Source of the DNA: an uncultured Pseudomonadota bacterium
GTDB taxonomy: Bacteria > Pseudomonadota > Gammaproteobacteria > Burkholderiales > SG8-39
Length of the DNA: 64,000 nucleotides
Assembly (NCBI GenBank): GCA_903834835.1
Contig: CAILKO010000035.1
Location: 398,546-462,545 of the forward strand
Direction of reading: 5' to 3'
In this document: in pieces, positions 49,968 to 61,544 of the stretch
Position numbering within the stretch: position 1 is the stretch's first letter
How the letters are laid out: every line of letters starts with the position of its first letter
Program-made: the position numbers and the translations under genes
The notes under the pieces: generated by a model
What the model saw: only the letters and a program-made list of their open reading frames with translations
Told to the model about the DNA's origin: nothing
Database searches by the model: none

Positions 49968-50438
49968 ATGAATATCAATCTGACGCTTGTCGCGCAAGCG
50001 CTGACTTTCGCGGCATTCATCTGGTTTACCGTCAAGTTCGTATGGCCGCATCTTCTGAACGCGATCGAAACGCGCCAGAAGACGATCGCCGACGGGCTTG
50101 CCGCAGCCGAACAGGGCCGCCGGGCGCTCGAACTTTCGAGCACGCAGGCGGACGAAGCCCTGCAGCAGGGACGCACACGATCTGCCGAGATTCTCGCGCA
50201 GGCCGAGAAGCGCGTTGCGCAGATGATCGAAGAGGCCCGCACGTCGGCCCGCGAGGAAGGCGATCGCGAGCGACTGGCGACCCGGGCAGAGATCGAACAG
50301 GAAGTCCGACGCGCCCGCGAGCAGCTTCGCGAGCAGGTGGCCTCCCTGGCGGTCGCCGGAGCGGAGAAAATACTTCGCCGCGAAGTGGACGCCAAGGCGC
50401 ACGCAGATCTCCTCGACGATATCAAGCGCCAGCTATGA
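49968..50438 (+). CDS. atpF: ATP synthase subunit b
   Basis: Subunit b of the peripheral stalk. The 156-residue protein has one N-terminal membrane helix ([22 protein letters not shown]) and a long charged coiled coil to the end. MNINLTLV is the usual start. It is followed 19 bases later by atpH. Confidence 0.95.
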   Translation: MNINLTLVAQALTFAAFIWFTVKFVWPHLLNAIETRQKTIADGLAAAEQGRRALELSSTQADEALQQGRTRSAEILAQAEKRVAQMIEEARTSAREEGDRERLATRAEIEQEVRRAREQLREQVASLAVAGAEKILRREVDAKAHADLLDDIKRQL

Positions 50439-50457
50439 CGAACCGGCGAATCTGATC

Positions 50458-50994
50458 GTGGCAGAGCCAAGAACTGTAGCCCGTCCCTACGCGGAAGCCG
50501 TCTTCAGGCTTGCCGACGCGGCTGGAAAGCTTGCGGAATGGTCCGCGATGCTCTCCGCGCTTGCGCAGGTTTCGGAGAGCGCGCGCATCCGCAGCGCTGT
50601 CCGGGATCCGGCAAATTCCGCCGAAAAGTCAGCGGGGCTGTTCATCTCGGTGCTCTCGGGTCATTTGACCGGGGAGGCGGAGAATTTCGTCCGTGTGCTG
50701 GCCGACAATCGTCGGCTCGAACTGATTCCCGAGGTTCGCGATCAGTACGAGGCGCTGAGGAGCGAGCGGGAAAGCGTGGTGGATGTGGACATCACCAGCG
50801 CGTTTGCGCTGAGTGAGCCTCAGCTGCAGGGCCTGGTGGCGAGTCTCGAGAAGAAGACGGGCCGCAAGGTCAAGGCGCGGGTAAGCATCGACAAGGGGCT
50901 GATAGGCGGGGTGATGCTCGCGATCGGCGACAAGGTAATTGACGGTTCCGCGCGTGCAAAGCTTGCCGCGCTGGGAAATGCATTGAAGTCGTAG
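50458..50994 (+). CDS. atpH: ATP synthase subunit delta
   Basis: Delta joins the peripheral stalk to F1. The 178-residue protein has VARPYAEAVFRLAD at the start and the C-terminal KVKARVSIDKGLIGGVMLAIGDKVIDGS, both family-typical. The start is GTG, 19 bases after atpF. It precedes atpA by 18 bases. Confidence 0.95.
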   Translation: MAEPRTVARPYAEAVFRLADAAGKLAEWSAMLSALAQVSESARIRSAVRDPANSAEKSAGLFISVLSGHLTGEAENFVRVLADNRRLELIPEVRDQYEALRSERESVVDVDITSAFALSEPQLQGLVASLEKKTGRKVKARVSIDKGLIGGVMLAIGDKVIDGSARAKLAALGNALKS

Positions 50995-51012
50995 AGCGCA
51001 CTAGGAGCAGCC

Positions 51013-52560
51013 ATGCAGCTGAACCCTGCTGAAATTTCGGAATTCATCAAAAACAGAATCCAGAACCTCGACGCCGGCGCGGAAATGCGCACTCAGGGCA
51101 CCGTGGTTTCGGTTACCGACGGCATCTGCCGGGTGCACGGCCTCTCGGATGTCATGCAGGGCGAGATGCTCGAGTTTCCCGGCGGCACCTTCGGCCTCGC
51201 GCTCAACCTTGAAAGAGATTCCGTTGGCGCGGTGATTCTCGGCGAGTACGAGCACATTACCGAGGGCGACCCCGTCAAGTGCACGGGGCGGATCCTCTCG
51301 GTTCCGGTCGGGCCGGAACTGCTCGGCCGGGTCGTCAACTCGCTCGGTCAGCCGATCGACGGCAAGGGCCCGGTCAACGCGAAGATGACCGACGTCATCG
51401 AAAAGGTCGCGCCGGGCGTGATTGCGCGGCAGTCCGTTTCCCAGCCTGTGCAGACCGGGCTGAAGGCCATCGATGCCATGGTGCCGGTCGGCCGCGGTCA
51501 GCGCGAACTCATCATCGGTGACCGCCAAACCGGCAAGACCGCGGTGGCCATCGACACAATCATCAACCAGAAGGGAAAGGATCTCTTCTGCGTTTACGTC
51601 GCGATCGGTCAGAAAGCCTCGACTATCGCGAACGTGGTGCGCAAACTGGAAGAGCACGGCGCGATGTCCTACACCATCGTGGTCGCCGCCTCGGCCTCGG
51701 AATCCGCGGCACTCCAGTACATCGCTCCGTACTCGGGCTGCACGATGGGCGAGTACTTCCGCGATCGCGGCCAGGATGCGCTGATCATCTATGACGATCT
51801 GACCAAGCAGGCCTGGGCCTACCGCCAGATCTCGCTGTTGCTGCGACGCCCGCCGGGACGCGAAGCCTATCCGGGTGATGTGTTCTATCTGCACAGCCGG
51901 CTGCTTGAGCGCGCTGCGCGCGTGAATCCCGACTACGTCGAGAAGTTCACCAAAGGCGCAGTCAAAGGGAAGACCGGTTCGCTCACCGCCTTGCCGATCA
52001 TCGAAACCCAGGCCGGCGACGTGACAGCCTTCGTTCCGACCAACGTGATCTCGATTACCGATGGTCAGATCTTCCTCGAGACGGACCTGTTCAACGCCGG
52101 TATCCGCCCCGCGATCAACGCCGGCATCTCGGTATCGCGCGTAGGCGGCGCCGCCCAGACCAAGATCATGAAACGTCGCGATACCGGCGGTGGCGTGCGT
52201 CTCGCGCTCGCGCAGTATCGTGAACTTGCGGCCTTCGCCCAGTTCGCGTCGGATCTTGACGAAGCCACCCGCAAGCAGCTCGAGCGCGGTCGCATGGTCA
52301 CCGAGCTCATGAAGCAGGCGCAGTACCAGCCGCAGCAGGTCTGGGAGATGGCACTCACGCTGTTCGCCGTGAACAACGGCTACTACGACGACGTCGATGT
52401 GCGCAAGGGTCTTGCCGCGGAGAAGTCGATGCGCGACTACGTCAAGAGCAAGTACGCTGCGTTGATCGAGCGTATCGAGAAGACGAGCGACATCAGCGGC
52501 GACGACGAGCAGGCGCTGAAAGACGCAATCGGCGACTGGAAGAAGAACGGCAGCTTCTAG
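51013..52560 (+). CDS. atpA: ATP synthase subunit alpha
   Basis: The non-catalytic nucleotide-binding F1 subunit. The 515-residue protein begins [16 protein letters not shown] and has the P-loop [15 protein letters not shown], then [20 protein letters not shown] and the arginine finger segment [16 protein letters not shown]. Length and position fit. It is followed by atpG. Confidence 0.98.
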   Translation: MQLNPAEISEFIKNRIQNLDAGAEMRTQGTVVSVTDGICRVHGLSDVMQGEMLEFPGGTFGLALNLERDSVGAVILGEYEHITEGDPVKCTGRILSVPVGPELLGRVVNSLGQPIDGKGPVNAKMTDVIEKVAPGVIARQSVSQPVQTGLKAIDAMVPVGRGQRELIIGDRQTGKTAVAIDTIINQKGKDLFCVYVAIGQKASTIANVVRKLEEHGAMSYTIVVAASASESAALQYIAPYSGCTMGEYFRDRGQDALIIYDDLTKQAWAYRQISLLLRRPPGREAYPGDVFYLHSRLLERAARVNPDYVEKFTKGAVKGKTGSLTALPIIETQAGDVTAFVPTNVISITDGQIFLETDLFNAGIRPAINAGISVSRVGGAAQTKIMKRRDTGGGVRLALAQYRELAAFAQFASDLDEATRKQLERGRMVTELMKQAQYQPQQVWEMALTLFAVNNGYYDDVDVRKGLAAEKSMRDYVKSKYAALIERIEKTSDISGDDEQALKDAIGDWKKNGSF

Positions 52561-52588
52561 CCGCTAGAGCGCGCAAAGGGATACCGGA

Positions 52589-53452
52589 ATGCCGGGAACC
52601 AAAGAAATACGGATGAAGATCCGGAGTGTGCAGAACACCCGGAAAATCACCAAGGCCATGGAAATGGTGGCCGCGTCCAAGATGCGTCGTGCGCAGGAGC
52701 GCATGCGCGCGGCGCGGCCGTATGCAGAGAAGATCCGCAATATCGCCGCGCATATCTCGCACGCCAACCCGGAATACCGGCATCCGTTCCTCGTGGCGCA
52801 CGACACCGTCAAGCGCGTCGGCATGATCGTTGTCACGACAGACAAGGGTCTTTGCGGTGCGCTGAACACGAACTTGCTGAGGCAGGTGCTCATCGAGTAC
52901 AAGCGCCTGCAGGGCGAGGGCGAGGAGATCGACGTCTGTGCTCTGGGCAACAAGGGTCTCGGCTTCATGCAGCGGCTCGGCGCGCACATCATTTCCCAGG
53001 CGGTGCAGCTTGGTGACCGCCCGCAGATGGACCGGCTGATCGGTGCGGTGAAGGTCATGCTCGACGGCTATATGAGCGATCGTTTCGACCGCGTGCTGAT
53101 CTGCTACACCCGTTTCATCAACACGATGAAGCAGGAGCCCGTGATCCAGCAGCTCCTGCCGTTGTCGGGAGATCGTCTGGGTGCTCCCGAAGGCCCCTGG
53201 GACTATGTCTACGAGCCCGAAGCCCAGGTCGTGCTCGAACAGGTGCTCACCCGCTATATCGAGGCGATCATCTTCCAGTCGGTGGCCGAGAGCATGGCTT
53301 CGGAACAGTCCGCGCGCATGGTGGCGATGAAGGCGGCATCGGATAACGCCGCAACACTGATCGACGAACTTACGCTGGTCTACAACAAGAACCGGCAGGC
53401 GGCGATCACCAAGGAACTTTCGGAAATTGTCGGAGGCGCGGCGGCAGTTTGA
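52589..53452 (+). CDS. atpG: ATP synthase subunit gamma
   Basis: Gamma is the central rotor shaft. The 287-residue protein starts [20 protein letters not shown] and ends in the long helix [20 protein letters not shown] that enters the alpha-beta core. [17 protein letters not shown] is also typical. It lies between atpA and atpD, as usual. Confidence 0.97.
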   Translation: MPGTKEIRMKIRSVQNTRKITKAMEMVAASKMRRAQERMRAARPYAEKIRNIAAHISHANPEYRHPFLVAHDTVKRVGMIVVTTDKGLCGALNTNLLRQVLIEYKRLQGEGEEIDVCALGNKGLGFMQRLGAHIISQAVQLGDRPQMDRLIGAVKVMLDGYMSDRFDRVLICYTRFINTMKQEPVIQQLLPLSGDRLGAPEGPWDYVYEPEAQVVLEQVLTRYIEAIIFQSVAESMASEQSARMVAMKAASDNAATLIDELTLVYNKNRQAAITKELSEIVGGAAAV

Positions 53453-53473
53453 CGTCGGGCCTTTCAGAGATAA

Positions 53474-54910
<1,437 letters not shown>

Positions 54911-54912
54911 CG

Positions 54913-55332
54913 ATGGAACACACCCTCCAGGTCGATGTCGTAAGCGCCGAAGAGGCCATCTACTCCGGCGAGGCGAAGTTCGTCGTGCTTCCGGGCGAGG
55001 CGGGCGAACTCGGTATCTATCCGCGTCATATCCCGCTCATCACGCGCATCAAACCGGGCACGGTACGCATCATGCCGGCGGACGGCGGAGAAGAGCAGCT
55101 GATCTTTGTCGCAGGCGGGGTCCTCGAAGTCCAGCCGCGCGTGGTCACGGTGCTCGCGGACACCGCGATCCGCGGCCGCGACCTCGACGAAGCCAAGGCA
55201 ACCGAGGCACTGCAGCGTGCCGAGGAATCGCGGCGCAATGCCAAGGACAAGGCGGAGATCGCCGTCGTCGAAGGCGAACTCGCGATGCTCGCCGCCCAGC
55301 TCGCGGCGATCAGGAAGCTGCGCAAGCGCTAA
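54913..55332 (+). CDS. atpC: ATP synthase subunit epsilon
   Basis: Epsilon regulates the rotor and couples to the c-ring. The 139-residue protein has the N-terminal beta-sandwich ([40 protein letters not shown]) and a C-terminal two-helix part of the usual length, so an inhibitory extended state is possible. It ends the operon; a palindrome repeat lies 55 bases beyond. Confidence 0.96.
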   Translation: MEHTLQVDVVSAEEAIYSGEAKFVVLPGEAGELGIYPRHIPLITRIKPGTVRIMPADGGEEQLIFVAGGVLEVQPRVVTVLADTAIRGRDLDEAKATEALQRAEESRRNAKDKAEIAVVEGELAMLAAQLAAIRKLRKR

Positions 55333-55386
55333 GGCGGCACACGCGCTCCGCATCAATGCCGGAGCAGGAAATCGGGCAGGATAGGC

Positions 55387-55418
55387 GATAGATAGTAACG
55401 AATATGTTACTATCTATC
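55387..55418. repeat. dispersed palindrome, copy 3
   Basis: The longest copy: GATAGATAGTAAC pairs perfectly with GTTACTATCTATC over 13 bases around a six-base centre. It shares ATAGTAAC-N6-GTTACTAT with the copies at 3019 and 16742. It lies between the convergent atpC and TPR genes, 54 bases after the atpC stop and 57 before the TPR stop. As RNA it forms a strong hairpin from either strand, without a T-run. Confidence 0.78.
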
Positions 55419-55475
55419 GGGAAACGACCCTGATTCCTCCTCTCGCTTCCAACCCAGGGTGTCCGGATCAGGAAC

Positions 55476-57035
55476 TCAGGGCAGGGAAACGAGTTCCTGC
55501 TTCAGGTTTTCCACGAGACCATCCCAGTCTCCCACCGCGGTCTGGCGGAACAGGCGCGCACCCGGGTACCAGGGACTGTCGTCGCGACCGGTAAGCCAGC
55601 GCCAGTCCGCAACCACCGGCAACAACAGCCAGAGCGGCCGCCCGAGCGCGCCCGCAAGGTGGGCCACCGAGGTATCCACCGAGATCACGAGATCCATCAG
55701 TTCCATCACGGCCGCGGTGTCGACAAAACCCTCGAGCGCATCGTCGATCAGCGTAACGTTGCGCAGCGGCGCCAGTCGTTCCCTGTCCGCGACGCTGATC
55801 TCCTTCTGCAGACAGACGAAATTCAACTCCTGAGTAAACAAGGGCAGCAGACTCTCCAGCGGCAGGGAGCGGTTCGCATCGTTGTGATGCGCCTTGCTTC
55901 CCGCCCAAACCACGCCGATCTTCCGGCCCGCACCGAGGCGTAGGGCGTGACGCCGGACGCGCTCCGGATCGCTACGCAGATAGGGGGTCGCCGAAGGAAT
56001 CGACGCCAGGTCCGTGCCGAAGGCGTGGGCGAGGCTCATCATCGGGCACTGCATATCCGCGACGAAGTCCGCGCCGACTTCCGTTTCAACGCGCACCTGC
56101 GCGCCGAAACTCTCCCGCGCCAGACCCACCAGTGAGTGCGGGAGTTCCAGTACTGTTTCCTGTGCCTGCTCCGCGACACGTGGCACATAACGCATGAACT
56201 GGATGCTGTCGCCGAGGCCCTGCTCTGCATGCAGGAGAATACGTTTGCCGGCAAGCGACTCCCCCGTCCACAGCGGCACCGAGGCATGCCGATTCCGCCC
56301 CATGCCGGACCCGGTCGTGCGCCAGCGCCACTCGTATTCCTGAAAGCCCTCCACCAGCTTTCCCTGGCGAAGAAGTGCGATACCCCGGTTGAGATGCGGT
56401 CCGGGTTCGTCCGGACGAGCCGCGAGCGCCCGGTCGCACCACGCGATGGCTTCCGAGTCGCGGCCAGCCGCCTGCAGCGCGGCCCCGCGGTTCTTGAGTG
56501 CGCCGTAATTGCGCGGATTGATCGCGAGTGCGCGATCGATGTCGGGCAAGGCCATTTCGGGTCGACCCTGATGGATCAGCGCTGCCGCACGATTGTTCAG
56601 CAGTACATCGGAATCCGGCAGCAACGCGAGCGCTGTGTCGCAGGCAGACTGCGCCGCCGCATAGCGACGCGCGCGAACCAGCGTGGTGGTGAGTTGCGTG
56701 TGCGCGCGCGGCAGGGCCGGCCTGAGTGCCAGCGCCGTCCTGAATGACTCGACCGCCGACTTCCACCGGCCCATGCGATCGAGCACGATACCGAGTTCCA
56801 CATGCAGCGCGGGCATGCGCGGATTGGCCGCCACTGCACGCTGCAGGAACGCCGCCGCGCGTGCCGGGCGACCGTTGCGAAGCGCGATCTGACCGAGCAT
56901 GCGCAAGGCCCCGGGATGTCCGGGCACGCGCTCCACGACCGCAAGACATGCTGCCCGCGCGCCGGCCAGGTCGCCCGCGCGAAATTGCGCCACTGCCTGC
57001 TCGATCTGCGCCCGCACGCCAGCATCCCCTGTCAT
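55476..57035 (-). CDS. TPR protein with glycosyltransferase-like C-terminal domain
   Basis: A 519-residue protein. The first 270 or so residues are tandem tetratricopeptide repeats (for example GALKNRGAALQAAGRDSEAI and GPHLNRGIALLRQGKLVEGF). From about 300 the sequence resembles heptosyltransferase-like (GT9/GT41-related) folds: LLHAEQGLGDSIQFMRYVP, KIGVVWAGSKAHHNDANRS and DLVISVDTSVAHLAGALG. It may glycosylate a protein or a surface sugar, or be a non-enzymatic relative. The start at MTGDAGVRAQIEQ gives the first TPR; an upstream frame of 58 residues is not TPR-like. No signal peptide. Confidence 0.85.
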   Translation of the reverse strand: MTGDAGVRAQIEQAVAQFRAGDLAGARAACLAVVERVPGHPGALRMLGQIALRNGRPARAAAFLQRAVAANPRMPALHVELGIVLDRMGRWKSAVESFRTALALRPALPRAHTQLTTTLVRARRYAAAQSACDTALALLPDSDVLLNNRAAALIHQGRPEMALPDIDRALAINPRNYGALKNRGAALQAAGRDSEAIAWCDRALAARPDEPGPHLNRGIALLRQGKLVEGFQEYEWRWRTTGSGMGRNRHASVPLWTGESLAGKRILLHAEQGLGDSIQFMRYVPRVAEQAQETVLELPHSLVGLARESFGAQVRVETEVGADFVADMQCPMMSLAHAFGTDLASIPSATPYLRSDPERVRRHALRLGAGRKIGVVWAGSKAHHNDANRSLPLESLLPLFTQELNFVCLQKEISVADRERLAPLRNVTLIDDALEGFVDTAAVMELMDLVISVDTSVAHLAGALGRPLWLLLPVVADWRWLTGRDDSPWYPGARLFRQTAVGDWDGLVENLKQELVSLP

Positions 57036-57362
57036 CACCGATATTCTAGATTTCCCGACAGATCTTGCATGGGCCCGAATTGCACATCGCAGTTCACCCC
57101 CATGCACACGGCCATGACGCAGCCTGACACATTTCAAGGAAATATTTGCGCGCCAATGCGCGTTAGTACCGCGCGGGAGCTTGCTCCCGACTGCTACTAT
57201 GGTGTCCAAGTCTCGGCGTGTTGGTAATCGGCAAGCATCATTGCTCCAAACCCGAGTCGAGCTTCGTCGGAAAAGATCCTGACGACAACCTGAATTGACG
57301 AAGATGGATCAGACACTGTTTGAAGTAATTGAACTTGCAACACGCGCAGGAAAGCCGTCGCG
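57036..57362. other. divergent regulatory gap upstream of the secretion locus
   Basis: This 327-base gap separates the TPR gene and the LuxR-type gene. It holds a perfect hairpin CGGGAGC-TT-GCTCCCG at 57174-57189 and several GCGCG-rich short repeats near 57149-57175. No open frame with a convincing start is seen; a 94-codon minus-strand frame at 57197-57481 overlaps the next gene and is taken as chance. It probably contains promoters for both genes. Confidence 0.5.
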
Positions 57363-58061
57363 ATGAAGCCTCTGCCGCAGGAATCGCATTGCGCGCTGGT
57401 CCTGAGTTCCGTCCCGTTGATCTGTGCGGGTGTCACCGCAGTGATCAACCGCGCCACGGCGGGCCGCCTTCGGACCCTCAACGCCCCGTGGGAGGACAGT
57501 CAAAAGGTGCTGCCTGGTCTCGTTGAGCGACTGCGGCTCGTCGTTGCCGACCCCGGCACGACGTTTACAAGCGAGTCGTTGTCGCGTCTAATGCAGCTCT
57601 CGGGCCGCGCTCCGGTCGTAATCGCGCTGCCGGGATTGACCGTAAGAATCAGGGATATTTCCCACGAGAGCAGACTACATCAGATTCCGATTGCGGCCAG
57701 GCTGGACGAATGGTTGCGCGTCGTCCAGCGGGCTCTGGCCGAGCCAGCCCGAACTGCAGAATCGCGTCCCCGCCCGATTGCCGCGGGTGCTGACTCTCGG
57801 GAAGCGGGATCACTGGTCCGGCAGCCGGATCGTGTCACCCTGCTCACGAAACGCCAGATGGAAGTGCACGAGTTGCTGTCACAGGGCCTGTCCAACAGCG
57901 AGATCGCCGAACGCATCGGTACAACAGTAGGCACCGCAAAGCTCCATGTCGCCGCGGTGATGGAAGCACTGCAGGCAACGCGGCGCATCGACATCGTGCT
58001 CAGGCGCGCGACATCCGCACAAGAGAAAACTGAAAGCGACATGAACGATGTTTCGTCTTAA
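57363..58061 (+). CDS. LuxR-type transcriptional regulator without a clear receiver site
   Basis: A 232-residue regulator. The C-terminal half has a LuxR/FixJ helix-turn-helix: LTKRQMEVHELLSQGLSNSE, IAERIGTTVGTAKLHVAAVM (about 163-205). The N-terminal 120 residues look like a receiver-sized domain but no phospho-Asp pattern is clear, so it may be an atypical pseudo-receiver. AGGAAAG precedes the start. It overlaps the outer membrane gene by 14 bases and heads the secretion operon, so it probably controls it. Confidence 0.82.
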   Translation: MKPLPQESHCALVLSSVPLICAGVTAVINRATAGRLRTLNAPWEDSQKVLPGLVERLRLVVADPGTTFTSESLSRLMQLSGRAPVVIALPGLTVRIRDISHESRLHQIPIAARLDEWLRVVQRALAEPARTAESRPRPIAAGADSREAGSLVRQPDRVTLLTKRQMEVHELLSQGLSNSEIAERIGTTVGTAKLHVAAVMEALQATRRIDIVLRRATSAQEKTESDMNDVSS

Positions 58062-59415
58062 AACATACCCCAGTTCGCCCACGACAACGGCCCCGGTCAC
58101 GGTGGCTGACGGACCGGCACGCGGCCGCATCGCCCGGGCCGTTGCCCTGGCATGTCTCGGTCTGGCATTCGGACTGCCGCAATACGCTTGCGCCGCTGAA
58201 TCTGCTGTCGATTCCGCGCAGAGCCCTGGTGCCCCCAGAGCGCTCACGCTGCGCGATGCCGTGACCCTCGCGGTCACCAGCAATCCCACGCGCGTAAAGG
58301 CGGCAAACGAAATCACAGCCGCGGGGTTCGAGCATGAAACCGCCCTCTGGGCGCGATTCCCTACGGTTTCTGTCGACGCATCCTCGACCGGCTCACGCAC
58401 AGCAGGTGCGGCAAGCACGACTGTGCGCGCGGATCAGCCGCTCTGGACGGGCGGTCGTATCACCGGCCAGATCGAGTCGACCAAGGCGCTGCTGACCGCT
58501 GCGCAGCTTGCCGAATCCGATACGCGGCGCAAGCTCGCTGAAGACACCTCGGTCGCCTACATCAACTGGATGTATGCGCAGGAGCGGATCGAGATTGCGC
58601 GCGGCGCCGTCGATCAGCTCGCCGCACTGCTGCAGTACGCCAGGCGTCGCGAATCGGAAGGGCTCGCCTCCGCGGCTGACGTATCCATCGGGGTTGCACG
58701 GCATGGCAGCGTGCTCGCGCAGATCGAAGACCTGAAGGGCGCTGTCGACAACGCGCGTGCCCAGCTCGAGGCACTCGTTGTCACCCGCGTGTCTCAGGGT
58801 ACCCGGGTGAGCGTCCCGCCGGTGAGCGCGAGTGCGATCGAAGAAGCAGAGAAGGCCTACCTCGATCTCTCGCAGCTGATCCTCCAGCGTCGGTCCGAGG
58901 TCGAGAGCGCGCGTGCCCAGGCGGACGTACGCAAGTCCCAGATGTACCCCAAGGTAGTGCTTCGCGCCGAGCACCTGACCTATCAGAACTCCGCGCTGTC
59001 GAACGATTCCCGCGCTTCCATTGTCGTGCAGTTCACGCCGGATGCGGGTCTCGCTTCATATTCGTCCTATCAGGCTGCGGCCAGCCGCATCGATTCGGCG
59101 CTCGCTCAACTCGCGGCCGACGAAAACGCGACGCGCCTGCGCGCGCGCACGAATTCATCGGACTACACCGCGACACGGCGGCAGGTCGAAGAACTCACGC
59201 CGCAGGTCCAGGCGCTCGAGTCGGCGGCTTCTTCCTTCATGCGGCAGTTCGAGGCGGGCCGCAAAACCTGGCTGGACGTGCTGAATACGCATAAGGAAAC
59301 GCTGGAGGCCCGGCTTTCGCTTTCCCGTGCGATCAATTCGCGCGATGTCGCCGCGCTCCGCCTGATGGTGAATTCCGGCAGCTTCGCCAGGTGGCTCGGG
59401 GTTCCCGAGAAATGA
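58048..59415 (+). CDS. TolC-like outer membrane efflux protein
   Basis: A 455-residue TolC-family protein forming the outer membrane duct of a type I secretion system. A long N-terminal region (hydrophobic part about 29-49, ending ACAAE) is the signal peptide. The mature part has two repeats of long helices and a beta segment: LTLRDAVTLAVTSNPTRV and DLSQLILQRRSEVESARAQ. It overlaps both neighbours, so it is translated with the regulator and the ABC exporter. Confidence 0.93.
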   Translation: MFRLKTYPSSPTTTAPVTVADGPARGRIARAVALACLGLAFGLPQYACAAESAVDSAQSPGAPRALTLRDAVTLAVTSNPTRVKAANEITAAGFEHETALWARFPTVSVDASSTGSRTAGAASTTVRADQPLWTGGRITGQIESTKALLTAAQLAESDTRRKLAEDTSVAYINWMYAQERIEIARGAVDQLAALLQYARRRESEGLASAADVSIGVARHGSVLAQIEDLKGAVDNARAQLEALVVTRVSQGTRVSVPPVSASAIEEAEKAYLDLSQLILQRRSEVESARAQADVRKSQMYPKVVLRAEHLTYQNSALSNDSRASIVVQFTPDAGLASYSSYQAAASRIDSALAQLAADENATRLRARTNSSDYTATRRQVEELTPQVQALESAASSFMRQFEAGRKTWLDVLNTHKETLEARLSLSRAINSRDVAALRLMVNSGSFARWLGVPEK

Positions 59416-61544
59416 GCGACGAGGCGCTCGGGGGTGCGATCGAGGCGTCGGCGCTGCGCCGGCTGCTCGCGCTCAGAGGCCACAGGCTGGATCTCGGCGA
59501 TGTGCAGCAAGCGCTGAAGCAGGAAGGCGAGCCGCGCTTCGCGGGCGGGCGCGACGCCCTTGCGGCGCTTTCGGCGGCACTCAATCGCCTTGGCGCGGGG
59601 GGCATACGCATGGCCACCACGCAGGCGGACATGCTGACCGAGATGCACTTGCCGGCGCTCATCGAGCATGAGGGCCGATCCTGGGTCATGAAGGAAGTCC
59701 GCGGCAGCCGCAGGCTGCTCGATCCGGGCGCAGGCAACAGCGTGGAAGTGGATGTCTCCGTGCTGGAGGGTGCGAGCGCGATCTGGTTCGATCGTGCGGA
59801 GAGATCTCAGACACGCCGGGGCGAAAGTCCCGCCTTCGCCATGCTGATGGCGGCCTTTTCCAAGCGCAAGCGTGTGTTCGTCGAGGTTGCAATTGGAACG
59901 TTGCTCACGAGCACGCTCGCAGTCGCGTCTTCCTTCTTCGCGCTCCAGGTCTACGACCGCGTCATTCCTACCTTCGCCTACGCGACGCTGTATGCGCTCG
60001 CAGGCGTCGTCGGAGTGATCATCTTCTTCGACTTCATCCTGCGCCTCGTGCGCGCGCGTCTGCTTGATCGCGTGTCGCGCGACATCGACGAGGAAGTCTC
60101 CGTCGCGGTATTCCGGGCACTCTCCGGCATCCGGCTCGACGCACGGCCGAAGTCCGTCGGATCGCTTGCCGCGCAGGTGGCGGGGCTGGAGGTGGCGCGC
60201 TCGTTCTTTACTTCCAGCGTGCTCTTCACGCTCGCGGAACTTCCCTTCGCCGTCATGTTCATAGCGATCATCGGATTCGTGGGCGGTCCGATCGCGCTGA
60301 TCTACGCCGGCGCGGCCGTCATCGCGCTGCTGTCCGCGGTCATCACGTTCTTCCGGCTGCGCCGGATATCACGGCTGCAGATGGAAGCGGGGTTCAGCCG
60401 CAACGGGCTCCTCGTCGAATCCATACAGGGCGCCGAGACGATCAAGGCCAACAACGCCGGATGGCGGTTCGCCGACCGCTGGCGCGATGCGACCGTCGAA
60501 ATTGCGCGACTCAGCCTCAGCTCGCGCGCCTACATGGTAAGCGCGACCACGCTCACGCAGTCGCTCACGACGATCGCATACGTCTGTGTGGTCATCATGG
60601 GCGTCAATCTCATTGAATCCGGATTTTTCACGATGGGGGGCTTGATCGCCTGCACCATGCTGGGCGGGCGCGTCATCGCGCCGATCGGGAGCGCGGTCGG
60701 TCTCATCGTGCAGGCGCAGCAGGCGACGCAATCGTTGCGATCCGTGGATGCCATCCTGGAACTGCCCAACGAGCGTGAGCCCGGCGTCGAGCTGCTGTCT
60801 CCAGCCGAGCTCGGGCATGACCTCGGTGCCGAGGGCATGCGTTTCTTCTATTCCAATATTCCGATACCGCAGGTCGAGATGCCGACGCTGCGCATCGACG
60901 CCGGCGAACGGATGGTGCTTGTGGGCGCGCCCGGATCGGGAAAGTCCACACTGCTGCGGCTGCTTTCCGGTCTTTACCGCCCGTCGGGCGGGCGGGTGAC
61001 GCTCGGTGGCATCGACATGGCGATGATCGATCCCGAACTCGTGCGACGCAAGATCGGCTTCCTGCCCCAGGAAGTGCAGCTCTTTCGCGGCACGCTGCGC
61101 GAGAACCTGAACCTCAATCACACGGCGTCCGACGACGCCCTCGTTGCGGTCGTGCAGGAGCTCGGGCTCGATGCGCTGGTGCGCGACCATCCCAAAGGGC
61201 TGGACCGCGAAATCTCCGAAGGCGGCTCGGGTCTTTCCGGCGGCCAGCGTCAGCTTGTGGGCATTGCGCGGGTGATACTCAGTCAACCGCGTGTATGGCT
61301 GCTGGACGAGCCGACGGCGGGGCTCGATCGCGCGCACGAAGCGCGTGCCCTCGCGGCGCTCGAGCACGCGGTCGGTCCGGATGACACGCTCGTGATCGCG
61401 ACGCATCGCCCGGCGGCGATCGCCTTCGCGCGGCGCATCGCGATCATCCAGCGCGGGCGCGTGGTAAAGGACGGTGACCGGGATGCCGTCATGGCCGCAT
61501 TGCGCTCCGGTGGAGATCAACGAGGTGTGGCGGTGGTTGCATGA
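59412..61544 (+). CDS. type I secretion ABC exporter
   Basis: A 710-residue inner membrane exporter. The first 130 residues are a C39-peptidase-like domain without a catalytic cysteine, as in exporters for RTX-type or LapA-type proteins. A six-helix ABC membrane domain follows, then the ATPase with Walker A GAPGSGKST, signature LSGGQRQ, Walker B WLLDEP and H-loop ATHR. The ATG overlaps the stop of the TolC-like gene by four bases; an earlier start adds seven residues. The following HlyD-like gene overlaps by four bases. Confidence 0.95.
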   Translation: MSDEALGGAIEASALRRLLALRGHRLDLGDVQQALKQEGEPRFAGGRDALAALSAALNRLGAGGIRMATTQADMLTEMHLPALIEHEGRSWVMKEVRGSRRLLDPGAGNSVEVDVSVLEGASAIWFDRAERSQTRRGESPAFAMLMAAFSKRKRVFVEVAIGTLLTSTLAVASSFFALQVYDRVIPTFAYATLYALAGVVGVIIFFDFILRLVRARLLDRVSRDIDEEVSVAVFRALSGIRLDARPKSVGSLAAQVAGLEVARSFFTSSVLFTLAELPFAVMFIAIIGFVGGPIALIYAGAAVIALLSAVITFFRLRRISRLQMEAGFSRNGLLVESIQGAETIKANNAGWRFADRWRDATVEIARLSLSSRAYMVSATTLTQSLTTIAYVCVVIMGVNLIESGFFTMGGLIACTMLGGRVIAPIGSAVGLIVQAQQATQSLRSVDAILELPNEREPGVELLSPAELGHDLGAEGMRFFYSNIPIPQVEMPTLRIDAGERMVLVGAPGSGKSTLLRLLSGLYRPSGGRVTLGGIDMAMIDPELVRRKIGFLPQEVQLFRGTLRENLNLNHTASDDALVAVVQELGLDALVRDHPKGLDREISEGGSGLSGGQRQLVGIARVILSQPRVWLLDEPTAGLDRAHEARALAALEHAVGPDDTLVIATHRPAAIAFARRIAIIQRGRVVKDGDRDAVMAALRSGGDQRGVAVVA

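Noticed and set aside
57197..57481. A 94-codon minus-strand frame upstream of the LuxR-type gene
   Set aside because: It overlaps the start of the LuxR-type gene in antisense and shows no domain or signal peptide.
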